Assembly (NCBI RefSeq): GCF_945859705.1
Contig: NC_079135.1
Location: forward strand, 124,304,551-124,368,550
Direction: 5' to 3'
DNA length: 64,000 nt
DNA from: Episyrphus balteatus
Taxonomy: Eukaryota > Arthropoda > Insecta > Diptera > Syrphidae
A program made the translations under genes and the position numbers. This document shows, piece after piece, positions 23,180 through 33,563 of this stretch (its first letter is position 1; every line of letters begins with the position of its first letter). The notes beneath the pieces were generated by a model. That model ran no database searches. It saw only the letters and a program-made list of their open reading frames with translations, and was not told the origin of the DNA.

Positions 23180-23248
23180 CAATTTTGGTTCTATAAAGCT
23201 TTACAGATGCCATTGTTGCTTCTGTAAACCATTATAGAAGCAAAATTG
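23180..23248. repeat. Short palindromic repeat, copy 1
   Basis: A 69-bp element runs CAATTTTG-GTTCTATAAAGC ... TTATAGAAGCAAAATTG. A cleaner copy lies at 44037-44108. Confidence 0.65.
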
Positions 23249-23951
23249 TTAGTAGGGATAATACCAGATGTCTATTATTTCTTATTTCGAAAATCTAAAA
23301 TTCGTGGTTTGACCTTTAAAATCGCGACTTGCGGACATGAGATTTTTCTAGACTTTGAGGTTAGTTATAGAATGCCAAAACGAAGCTATTGAGCAAAACA
23401 AAATTCTATTAGCATTCATTCCAATCCAAAAGGTTTACCCCCTTTTTCACCTTTTTCGACTGTACTATTAGCGGTTTATACGAATGAGGATTTTTGAAAG
23501 ATAACATCTTCATGATGCGGATGCGGATGTTTAATATCTTAAATAAAGAACGAATATGCATGAATTAAAATAATGATAGTTATGAGTAACATTTTTATAA
23601 TTTGTATTTAATAAGAGAAATTGAAAATAGGTGCGTTGGACTTAATTACTATGCATCAAGTCGGTTACACAGAGGTTGGCAAATTAAGCCCACGCAACTT
23701 AATTATTGTTCCCTAGGAACACTGCTTTGTGGAGTGCGTAAAAATCGTAGTTAAAGTCTTCTTGATAAAGAGGGTTTGGTGACAAAGTGGTTGATTTTTA
23801 CTCCGGTGGCCTAGGTCCATCCCAAACCGTTTTCACTTCCCCTACTCATGCATATGCCAATAAAAAAACAGCAAGTTTACGCACGTGAACAAAGTGTAAA
23901 TGATGTAAATAGATGCTAAACGCACTCTAACATCGATCTTCGTACAAGGCC

Positions 23952-24060
23952 TAAAGCCTGGTACGCAGATCGAGCTAAATTTTAGCTCCCATACAAATTA
24001 TCAAAAAAATTTAGCCGAGCTAAAATTTATCCCATACAAATTATCGATAATTATCGTCCG
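23952..24060. mobile_element. Half copy of the GCCTGGTACGC...TTTTAGC MITE
   Basis: It matches the left half of the full palindromic copy at 44443-44590 (AGCCTGGTACGC, CTAAATTTTAGCTCCCATAC) and then diverges, so the right end is missing. Confidence 0.65.
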
Positions 24061-24485
24061 TGAACCGACTTTCAAGGCAACCCATGTTTTTATTTATTTT
24101 TCATCTAATTTATCGACCGCTTCTATAAGTTCATATAACTTATTGATAGCATAGATTTTATTATACGGGAGTGTGAAATTAATATGTATTTTAATTTTTT
24201 TCTTCCACCCAATCTTGTACTTTGCATTTTAGTTCAATTTAACAATACAAGTTATCGATATCGATAACGATGACAATATAAATCTTGATTTTTTTTAATG
24301 AGCTGAATGCATTCAATATAACACCGGCAGCTGTCCCTGTCACTTTATTCAAATCAAAAGAAGCCGCTGTAGTGCCTTTTTATTTATTTACAAATTCCAT
24401 TGTTTTGATTTTGTTGGGTCTTTTTTTAATTTTTACAAAAAATAAACATTTCCAACAAATATTAAATAAAAATATAACTATAAAA

Positions 24486-25759
24486 ATGGAAAATAAAACT
24501 CAAACACTCTGTAGAATATGTTTCGATCTTGGACATTTCAGTCTCAATGGCTATGAAATCAATATACAAGGAAAAAACTTATCAATCGAAGAAATGATCA
24601 AACGATTTTCAGATATTGAAGTAAGATTAATAATAAGCAAAAACCACTGAATTTTAAATAATAAATAATTCTTTTAAAAAAGTTCACAGACGAACATGTC
24701 CCAGAATTAATATGCGAAACATGCACACAAGATTTGGTTCAAAGTTATTTATTTTCCGAAAAAGTCTTGGAATCGGATGCAAAAATCATGAATCTTGCAC
24801 AATTACAAGAACAAGAGAAACTTGTTGTTTATGAAGATGAACTACAATCAGAACAAGATGACGACGACGAAGTTGTCAGTCAAGATATGGAAATTGAAAA
24901 CTTTGAAGAGCAAAATATGGAAATACAAGAAATTAAAGATATTCAAACGATAGAGGAGCAGGTTATAACTGAAGAAGAAGAAGAACACAATGATTTAATA
25001 GAAGAGATTCACGAATCGAATCCTCCTGAAGACCTTTACACAGAATCTGAGGTTGCAGGAGGCAATGATCATGAAGAAATTATATGTCTTGAAGAAGTGG
25101 AAGAAACAGTTTCGTCATCACTTCAAATTGATCCATCCGAAGAAGATGTATCAAATATACCCTTGAACTATGATTCATTTCCAAATCCAGAAAAAGAAGA
25201 CGAACCAATTGAACCTCGTAAAAAATACCAAAGACGTAACAAAACTGATAATGAAATTGATAAAAATGGTTCATTTGTTATCACTCAATTTGCGTGTTCG
25301 ACAACTGCCCCTGGAACTCATATTAACACAAATAACGATGACACTGATGAAGTGGCTGTAAGTGATGTTAGAATAATGAATTATGAAACTGTCGAAGTCA
25401 AAGCAGGTAATATAGACATATTTAATCAAATTTCACAAAGCGAACTACCAATTGATGATAGTCGAGTTTATTTGTGTCAATATTGTCCGAGAGCTTTTTC
25501 TACGTCGGCTTTTCTTATTGCGCATGTTAGGAAGACACATGGATGTAAGTTTTGTGCGAGTGTTTTTGAAAAAGCAAAAGATCTATTTGCACATATTCGG
25601 GAGGCTCACGCGAAATTTGAATGTGTTGTGTGTGGTAAAGAGTTTACTAGCAATAGTAATATGCGAAATCATTTGAAAAATGTGCACAAAGTTAAGGTAC
25701 CTGCTAATGTATCATTGTTATCGTATAAAAAGAATAGTGAAGTGGAAGAGGAAATTTAA
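24486..25759 (+). CDS. ZAD-type C2H2 zinc-finger protein
   Basis: Two exons (24486-24620 and 24683-25759) join at a phase-0 GT-AG intron to give 403 residues. The N-terminus carries a ZAD (zinc-finger-associated) domain: CRIC at residues 9-12 and CETC at 56-59 supply its four zinc ligands, one pair on each side of the intron. A long acidic linker (rich in Glu, Asp and Gln, about 75-200) follows. Three C2H2 fingers lie near the C-terminus at about 309-331, 333-355 and 360-383; the second starts only two residues after the first. ZAD proteins are a family greatly expanded in insects, mostly nuclear DNA-binding factors that dimerise through the ZAD. I chose the 24486 ATG because it precedes the ZAD closely; the open frame further upstream looks non-coding. 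I cannot name the orthologue. Confidence 0.88.
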
Positions 25760-26161
25760 AAAGACTTTTCATAGGAGTTTTTAGTAAATAAAATAATTGT
25801 TTTTATATATACTCGTAGTTTAAGATTTATTTAAGAAAAAAATAAAATAAAATATGTAAATTAGTTAAATCTATATTGAGTAGGTTATTCCTTATGTGGA
25901 ATTCTAGTTCAATTTGGTATAAAAAAGGGACTTTTTCGTATTTAAGTTCTTATTAGAAGCCTTATTTTCTAGTTTATGTATAAAAATAAAATAAAATGGT
26001 ATATAAACTCGTACTGAATAAGAAAATTTTATTGGTTTATATATTTTCGTTGGAGTTGGGGCTTCTACAATTCTCGGATATGGATGGTTCTATGAAGAAT
26101 TTGATTTTATTGTATTCCAGTTGTGGCCGTAATTATTTAAACTTCAAACATTTAAGAGCTG
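25760..26161. other. 3' flank of the ZAD gene, no gene
   Basis: AAATAAAATAA-type polyadenylation-like signals occur at about 25788 and 25840. I see nothing else. Confidence 0.4.
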
Positions 26162-26288
26162 TTTGCTGAATCGAAACTTAAGCATTTAAGTTCAACATAA
26201 ACTCTTATGTGACAGTTTACGCACAGAAAAAAGTAGAGAATAAGAGTTTATGTTCAACATAAATTATTTAAGTTTCGATTCAGCAAAT
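26162..26288. mobile_element. MITE with TTTGCTGAATCGAAACTTA ends
   Basis: Inverted arms lie at about 26162-26210 and 26245-26288, sharing GAATCGAAACTTAA and TTCAACATAAACTCTTA. It is a 127-bp hairpin-type element. Confidence 0.75.
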
Positions 26289-26839
26289 GGCCCAAGTCCC
26301 TTAAGTAGTTTCGAATCAAGGTCTGGCCAAATATGTTTGTCGTCTAGTAGAGCATGATTTAAAAGCTGGAACTGTCTGCGTGTAATAGTTCTACTGCCAA
26401 CTTCCATGTTTAATTCGGTAAGATTTTGTAAGACCAACTATATTAATTTAGAAACCTTTAATGACCGGCAATACGGTTTCGTAGCAACTGGTCCACTGTT
26501 GATCTGCTTGTTTATCTCACCGAGTAGTGAAACAAATTTTTACTTCATTTTGGAGACATTCACCACTATCGGGAGTTTTACGTGGAAGGTTTTCCAACCG
26601 GAAAATTTTACCCCAATGGAATTTACATTTTACACTAAACTAGTTTCTTGTTCGGCTCCAAAATTTAAGTGAGAGGAGAGCTGCATATTACCTAAAAAAA
26701 AGTTGAAAATTAAAATACCGAGAGACGTCCGAGCGTGAACAACTTTTCGCCCGGAACTTACATACATAGGGAAATAGTGAAATTTAATTTTTCCGGGTGG
26801 AATCTTGTTCAGGTGAAACTCACGATAGGGCTGATTAAG

Positions 26840-26890
26840 ATTGTTGCACTTGATTTTTCAAAGGCATTTGATAGAGTTTGACATCAAGCT
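26840..26890 (+). pseudogene. Non-LTR reverse-transcriptase scrap
   Basis: The frame from 26840 reads IVALDFSKAFDRV-stop-HQA, the conserved first catalytic block of LINE reverse transcriptases (ALDFSKAFDRVWH) with Trp changed to stop. It abuts a MITE tip at 26815-26836. Nothing else of the element is recognisable. Confidence 0.7.
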
Positions 26891-27136
26891 TATTGAAGTT
26901 TCTCATTTAGATAAAAGTATATTATATCTTTATTTTAATTGAACATTATTGAATTTTATTTTGATTATTTTTCATTGTTTTTGCCATATTGCTGAAAATT
27001 TCTGTTTCTTATTTATAACGCTTTTATAGCTTAAAAGATGTAATTTTAAATATTCTACATTTTCATCTTATCTAATCCGAAGATAAATCTGAAGGACTAG
27101 AAACACTGCAGCGCTAGAAACTAAGTCCATTCGCTG

Positions 27137-27950
27137 GTAGGGTAGAAGGGGGAGGATTTGCCAGGATTTAGGAAAATTGACTTAACGCAAAGTTTTAACG
27201 TTTGTTTTAATTTTTTTATATCTGATATTATTATTGACCTTATTATCTTCACTTAAATATTTTTTTCATTCTGATATATTAATTTTTTCTATTTTTAATA
27301 ATTTATTCAAAAAAACAAAAAGTGATGTGGCAAAGCCTCCCCAGGCGGGAGGCTTTGCCACGGGGGTGGGGAGGGATTGCCAGTTACCTAAATATAAAAG
27401 TTAATACAAATAAAACCAATAATCATAAACAAAACTTCTTTTTAGCTGAAAATACGAAGAACTGATTGATTTTGTAGGATCCTGCCATCCTCTTTTGAAA
27501 AAGCTCCTTTCTGGCAAATGTACCCCATGGGGTGCATTTGCCAGAGCAAAACCTACCCAAAAACAAATGGCAAATGTACCCCACAAGCTAATCTTTCGAA
27601 AATTTACTTATAACTTTTTTATAAGTTAAACAGTAAAAAAATCACTTCTACACAGCATAGTACACATAATTTTCAAAAGATATTTGTATGACAAAGTAAT
27701 TTAACAAGACAAATATTAAAAATTTACGACGCTTATGTACCCTCATATTTTGGTTCTCAACATTAAAAAACTAACACAAGCGTCTAATTTATTTCGTGTC
27801 CAGCCAAAAGCTGTCAAACTTTGTGGAAAGTTTGCAATCATAAATGTGCAACAGAAAATTATTTTTCGGTATTTAATATTCTTTTGGTTTGGAAAAAAAC
27901 CTGGGCTGGCAAAGGCACCCCATTGGCAAATGCTCCCCCTTCTACCCTAC
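27137..27950. mobile_element. Inverted-repeat element with GTAGGGTAGAAGGGGGAG ends
   Basis: The 27-bp ends at 27137-27163 and 27924-27950 are inverted copies with one mismatch. The motif TGGCAAA(T/G)G..CCCC recurs at 27513, 27569, 27906 and 27924. Two hairpins lie inside: 27325-27361 (GTGGCAAAGCCTCCCC arms) and 27512-27543 (TGGCAAATGTACCCC arms). These may be transposase-binding subterminal repeats. No transposase is visible. Confidence 0.75.
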
Positions 27951-28514
27951 AACACAAGATATTAAAACACAAAGAAAAAGAAGATAAAGATCAACAGAAG
28001 AACATATAAAAGAGAACTACTCTAAAGAAGAAATTTATCTTATGTCATCGCACAGGTGGCTTCAGTTAAACTGGCGATTTTAGAAAAACTGTTGAGCCGT
28101 GGGCTTGTTACCCACGGTGCCGGTTTCCAGTCCACTACCTATTCCTCTGTGCCATGGACACCTTCTGTTGCTAAATAAATACTAGTTGTATTCCTATTCA
28201 CAAAATATTGAAACGTAGTAGATACTGACGTACCGTCAAATTCAGCCGCACTACACGAATGTGTAATGCGTTACCCTATAACCGCCTCTGTTTTCCATCC
28301 CATGTCAAGGCTTATATTCATCGGTATCTCCTTTCAAACCCCACCATATTTTGCTATAAACGAGTACTCGGTTTTATGAATTGAATACCACTATAATTTT
28401 GCTTATCATTAGTAAATTTACAAATTAGGTGACTTTTTTATATTTCAAATAAATTTTTTTTATTGTAGACTTAAAGTCATTTTTATTTTATTTGTATCTT
28501 ATTTTTGGCGCAAC

Positions 28515-28543
28515 GTTTCAGGGATGGTTATCCCCTTCATCAG
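28515..28543 (-). ncRNA. Hammerhead-ribozyme-like core
   Basis: On the minus strand, CTGATGA (28543-28537) is followed by a stem (AGGGGAT-AACC-ATCCCT, one bulged G) and then GAAAC (28519-28515). This is the conserved hammerhead order CUGAUGA, stem II, GAAA. After it comes GTTGCGCC, which could form only a very short stem III and lacks the usual U before the cleavage base. Stem I pairing is weak. It is best called a hammerhead-like relic, as found in the terminal repeats of Penelope-like elements. Confidence 0.5.
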
Positions 28544-28588
28544 GACTTTAAATAAAAATGTTAAATAATTAATAAACTATTTATAAAT

Positions 28589-28836
28589 AGGATATCAGGA
28601 CACAAATCAGATGTGAGAACCGGAAACTCACAGAAAACGGCACTAGCTGTACATTGTTTAGAAGGAGACGACAGGCCAGGTTTTGGTAATGTAAAAATCT
28701 TACAACAAGAAAATCATAATTCTTAACGTATATGCTATTAGAAATGCTGCACGTACAAAAGAACGAAAATGTTGTTAACAGAAGATCGGACTGCGATGCT
28801 CTTAGTATTATATACACTGATTTAGCTAAAAGTTAA
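28589..28836 (+). pseudogene. Penelope-type GIY-YIG endonuclease remnant
   Basis: The frame from 28589 reads ISGHKSDVRTGNSQKTALAVH and then NVKILQQENHN. After a frameshift near 28715 it continues LLEMLHVQKNENVVNRRSD to a stop at 28836. These match the second half of endonuclease domains in Penelope-like elements (pattern HK.D......TALA.H ... N.KIL..E.N ... EM.HI....N.INNRSD). The GIY-YIG motif itself would lie upstream and is missing. Confidence 0.7.
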
Positions 28837-28916
28837 ATAACATTTGAGTTGTTTTCATTTTAAATATTTTGCTTATTTTATAAAAATAATAAATCATTTT
28901 TCTTTCAACAGATATT

Positions 28917-29366
28917 GGGCAGGTTCAGAAACGTTAGGGACTAAATATTTAGGTAATTTCGGTCTCTGATTGGTCAGCTGTCAAAAAAAATCCTTCCAAT
29001 TCAGGTAATTTTATTGGAAAGCTAACTGGAAAGTTAGGCAAGAAAATTTTCCCTAAAAATTTAGAAAATTTTTTTTTGTCAACATGACAGCAGATTGTTT
29101 TTATTTAAAGAATTTATTTAGCAAAATTAAATTTATTTGTGTGAAAAACAACTAAAAAGTGCATTATCGGTTATAATTTATTTTATTTATTCTTTACAGT
29201 TAAGTGAAATTTGGTGTCTTACCCATGCGAAATAAATAAATTTAAATAAATTTCGAAATTTGACAATAGCATGAAATCCAAACTAATTTAGTCAACTGAC
29301 TCAAATTTCCGTTCAGAAAATGACGTTGCCTAAATATCTAGTCCCTAATATTTCCTGAACGTGCCC
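28917..29366. mobile_element. MITE, GGGCAGGTTCAGAAACGTTA family, ATT duplication
   Basis: Inverted ends about 37 bp long lie at 28917-28953 and 29330-29366. ATT flanks both sides (28914-28916 and 29367-29369). Partial copies occur at 59392-59520 and 63254-63300. Confidence 0.85.
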
Positions 29367-29901
29367 ATTGTTTATATTTTGTATGTTTCCAAGTTTGTTA
29401 TTTATAAATAGAATAAATTATTGATTATTTAACATTTTTATTTAAGCCTGATGAATAACATTTTTTCCAATGCTAATTACAACATGAAAAGCTATTTTCC
29501 AGTACAAAAAACGTTTGTTTACATCTTCACCAGCCCAGAAATGAATTTGTTGGAAGTTCTCCATGGAACAAGGCAATTTTATTCCTTTCATGAGTAGGTT
29601 CTTTTGAGGATATTTCACAAAACTGTTATACTTTATTATTTCACTTATTTAAAAAAAAAATGGCTATGCTGGCAGCTCCTTATCAAAAAGAAATTCCTCC
29701 CTATCATCCCTGTTCATCAAAATGTCATTTTTTTTTTTCTTATCTCCCGCTGTGTGTGTTGACACATCTGCCAGCCACAAAAAAATTTCTGTTTACGTGT
29801 ATAATTTTTGTAATTTTCAAATGTATCTAATCGGTCTACAAAAACAACAGAAGAAGATAATACATTTCATTTCTTTGTTTATTTTAAATTAAAAAAGCGC
29901 A

Positions 29902-31088
29902 ATGGCTATACACGGTAAGTTAAAAAAAAAAAACTAAAAAAAACATTACAATTATGTTAACAATTAAATTTTCCTAGTCAATGCAAATACTTTAAAATAC
30001 GTCAGCCTAATCACTTTAACATTACAAAATGCCATACTCGGCCTCAGTATGCGGTATTCACGAACGCGTTCCAAAGACATGTTCCTAAGCTCTACTGGTA
30101 AGTTTTGATATGATGCCCCTAGCACAGCTTCTATTATTAACTTGACCTACTTACAATGCCAATGTTTTTTTTTTTTTGTATTACAGCGGTTCTAATGTCG
30201 GAAGTGGCTAAATTGATAACGTGCATATTTTTAGTATTCAATGAAGAAGGCAAAGATGCACGTAAATTTGTCAAAACTTTAAAAAAGACTATTATTGAAA
30301 ATCCTATAGATACTCTGAAAGTATGTGTACCATCTATGGTTTACATAGTACAGAATAACTTGTTGTACGTTTCGGCATCACATTTAGATGCAGCCACGTA
30401 CCAAGTTACATATCAATTGAAAATTCTCACAACTGCAATGTTTGCCGTAGTTATTCTACGTCGCAAACTCTTGTCTTCCCAATGGGGAGCTTTAATTCTT
30501 TTACTTGTGGGTATAATTTTTGTACAATTAGCTCAAACCGAAGAACCGGATGTAGCTTACGCTGCAGCGGCTTCGAGGCCAGTACAAAATCGAATGTTTG
30601 GTTTGTGGGCAGCGATAGGAGCATGTTTTCTATCTGGGTTTGCCGGTATATACTTTGAAAAGATTCTCAAAGGAGCTGAGATCTCTGTTTGGATGCGGAA
30701 TGTCCAACTCAGTTTACTCAGTATACCATTTGGAGCTATTACATGTTTCCTAAACGATGGGGATAAAATTCTAAAGGATGGCTTCTTCTTTGGTTATGAT
30801 GGATTTATTTGGTATCTGGTGCTTCTGCAAGCTGGTGGTGGACTTATAGTTGCTGTTGTTGTGAAATATGCCGACAACATTCTAAAAGGCTTTGCAACTT
30901 CTCTTGCAATTATAATATCTTGCGTGGCATCTATTTATCTATTCGATTTCAATTTAACCTTACAATTTACTGCCGGTGCGGCACTTGTGATAGCTTCGAT
31001 ATTTTTGTATGGTTACGATCCGAATAAAGGAGGCAAGTTGGCAGTTAGACCGTCTTTGGATGAGGAAAAACTCTTACCTCGTGTTTAA
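29902..31088 (+). CDS. Ugalt: UDP-galactose transporter (SLC35A type)
   Basis: Three coding exons (29902-29914, 29978-30097 and 30187-31088) join in phase 1 to give 344 residues. This is a Golgi-membrane nucleotide-sugar antiporter that brings UDP-galactose (and, for the fly orthologue, UDP-GalNAc) into the lumen for glycosylation. The sequence is nearly collinear with Drosophila Ugalt as I recall it. Diagnostic stretches are NANTLKYVSLITLTLQNAI, CVPSMVYIVQNNLLYVSASH, DAATYQVTYQLKILTTAMFA, LSGFAGIYFEKILKGAEISV and LLQAGGGLIVAVVVKYADNI. Eight to ten hydrophobic segments are visible. The C-terminus EEKLLPRV matches the fly protein. The first exon codes for only four residues plus one base, so the start depends on the splice at 29914, which the family-typical NANTLKY right after it supports. 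A long AT-rich 3' flank follows. Confidence 0.95.
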
Positions 31089-33563
31089 GGTATCCCCGAA
31101 CTCAAATGAAATTTACTGGCTAAGATCATTCCTTTTTTATGTAAAGTTAAATTTTAATCACACATGCACATCATATCACACACTGAGTGAATCCTATTTG
31201 CCAGTATTTATTATATATTATATACCTTTTCCTATATATAATTAATTATGTATTTTTATTTTAAATGAACTGAGTTATAGTTTATGTTTTTGAAGAGAAT
31301 TATATGTCTTACATTATAAAATGCATAAATATGTTTTTGTGCATTGTTTAAAAGTTCCAAATAATATTCATATATGTAGATTAGATAGGAATTCTCATTT
31401 TTTGACTTTGAAAATACCCGTTTTATTTATTAAGTTCTTCAGCTTCTTGAACACAATTATAGCGGTATCATATACCTTCGGTGCAGATAATGAAGACTGA
31501 TTTACTTTTGTTTATATTTTTTTCATGTTTCTGCACAAAGTTAAACACATTTTTTTTCATAAAAATATAAAAAAATATTGTATTGTATTTTCCCAGTGTT
31601 ATATCTCAATTTAAAAAAGGTTTCAATATATGAAAGAACCTTATATAACTATATAATAATTATATCTTTTAATTTATATTCGTTTATTACTCCCCCCCGA
31701 TATGGTACTTAAAGGATAATGTTTGTATTTTGTAACAAGCTTGATTTTAAAATATAATAATTATTTTGTGTTAAGTGATTTATTTGTCCTAGAAAATGTG
31801 GTTTTTTTGATTAAGATGAAAATTGTTTAAAAATCATGAGTATTTTATAAAAGAAAATATATAAAACAAACAAAACTTATATCAAACAAGTTGTTTGATT
31901 ATCTTTATAATTTTTTTTTAATTTTGCAAATTGTTTATTTGGTGTTGAAAAATCATTTATTTATGTTACGGTCTTATTAAAAAAAATATTATCGATTTTA
32001 ATGAAATATATTTTCTTAAGGAGTTCCAGGGTACGTAAGTGGCTTTATTTATTTAAAACTAAATACTGTTGATTGGAATTTAAGACAGTCACTCTTTGAA
32101 CAACAACTTAAACAATTTCATTAGGTCCTCGTGTTTGCCAGTACCAACCTTTTTATTTGATCTAGTTCTGTAATTGTTCTCGAATTTTTGCTTCGAACCA
32201 TGAATTTAGACAAATTTCTTGAAAACCAAATACAGCAGAACTAGACTAAAACCAAATACAGAAGAACTAGATTTTATAAAATTTCTGGTACTGGCGCACA
32301 CGGCGATGGGTCGATTATGGTATGGAGTATATGGTAGCTTTAGGTGCAAATAATTTAAGTTTTTATTGAGGAAACAATGGATTAGTGTCTTTTAGACAAA
32401 AGAACACACTGCACCAGGGGTCTATTTTGTAAAACGATTATCGTTGAAAGAACTTCGTTCAAATGCGTATCACTATAGCCGTTTTATTTTTTGGAAAACA
32501 GGTGAATGATTTACATTTTTTTATATTAAGCAGAATATTATTGATTTTATTTATGTATATCCACAAAATAATTGCTTATATAGAAGAGGGCAATGAGTTC
32601 TACCTGAATATACTAGGAAGAGCCTAGGTAGGCTATATACATTTTTTTGTTTTAACTACCCAACTCTGCTATTTGTTAATGGCCCTTATTGCGAGTGTCA
32701 TGTGTCCACCGATAGACGACTTTTGTCGATAGCCGATCATCGAAAATGAATTTTGATATTGTGAATCTCTATTGTGAACCATATTTTTATGTTTTTTAGT
32801 TCTATATTTTCAAATCAAATCAAAGTGCTATCGATTCAAATCAAGTTCATAACTCACAATAGCAAATTTTTCGAAACATAAACCAGATATTAATCGATTC
32901 GATCGACTTTTATCGCATCGAAAGTTGAACGACACTCGCAATAAGGGTCAATGTCTTGTCTTGCTATCTGAAAAATATGATATAAAGACATTTTATTTTT
33001 TTTTTGCAACGGACGATTCAATAAATTTTTCAATCAAGTTCAGATATTTGCATCGAACAAAAAAAAAAAATCAAAGATATTTCGACCGAAATTGATAATC
33101 GATTTTGAAAATTTTATTTGATCACATTTGACTCGCAAATGTAACTATCAACAATAGTTTATATTCGAAGGGATTTATTAATTGATTGCAAACTACACTA
33201 GTATTTCAAAATTGGCTTTATTTAATATCGAAAGATTTTATTATATTACATTTCGAATGTAAACATCTATTTAATTCATTAAATCATAATAAAATACATT
33301 GTTTTTTTTATTGAATTTTAATATACATTTATTTTGTATGAATTTAATTCAAAGAATCCAACTTTTGCAGTTTTTTTTAAATTATTGATAAAAAAAAATT
33401 GATAATTAACTCAAAATGTGGAAGATCTATTTGAAAAAAAAAAAAAAATCATAAGGAAACATTAATGTTATGATGAACAATTATTTGATTGCATAAAATG
33501 TTTATGGTTTTAGGTAAAAATCAATACTTAAAAAAATCAAATTAATTTAAAAAAAAAATAGAA
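31089..33563. other. Convergent 3' region, AT-rich, no gene
   Basis: This lies between the 3' ends of Ugalt (+) and the PHD/SAM gene (-). It is highly AT-rich, with AATAAA-like signals. Apart from the MITE at 32683-32947 I see no gene or structured element. Confidence 0.5.
32683..32947. mobile_element. MITE with CCCTTATTGCGAGTGTC ends
   Basis: Perfect 17-bp inverted ends lie at 32683-32699 and 32931-32947. The body is rich in TCGAT motifs. It is 265 bp with no coding potential. Confidence 0.85.

Larger units (their letters stand above)
18053..24485. other. Long intergenic region, repeats only
   Basis: No open frame here carries a recognisable domain. The interval holds a hairpin repeat (18244-18362), a MITE (19384-19805), an inverted-repeat element with an internal tandem duplication (20483-20907), a palindrome (22365-22481), a short palindromic repeat (23180-23248) and a half MITE (23952-24060). 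A block at 18480-18575 (GAATGGACTT...AGACCCTTCA) recurs at 47265-47360. The Erk7 promoter must lie just above 18052 and that of the zinc-finger gene just below 24486. Confidence 0.5.
28505..29455 (+). mobile_element. Penelope-like element fragment
   Basis: A decayed GIY-YIG-type endonuclease C-terminus (28589-28836) is flanked by inverted AT-rich arms. The arms are 28537-28592 and 29391-29454, sharing CATCAGG, TTAAATAAAAATGTTAAATA and ATTTATAAATA. The left arm carries a hammerhead-like core on the minus strand, and the right arm has a truncated CCTGATGAATAAC. Inverted terminal copies, a GIY-YIG endonuclease and hammerhead motifs are together characteristic of Penelope-like retroelements. The reverse transcriptase is absent. 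A MITE (28917-29366) is inserted between the endonuclease remnant and the right arm. Confidence 0.65.

Noticed and set aside
24285..24485. Upstream extension of the ZAD protein start
   Set aside because: The sequence before 24486 is hydrophobic and low-complexity, while ZAD proteins begin close to the first CxxC pair.
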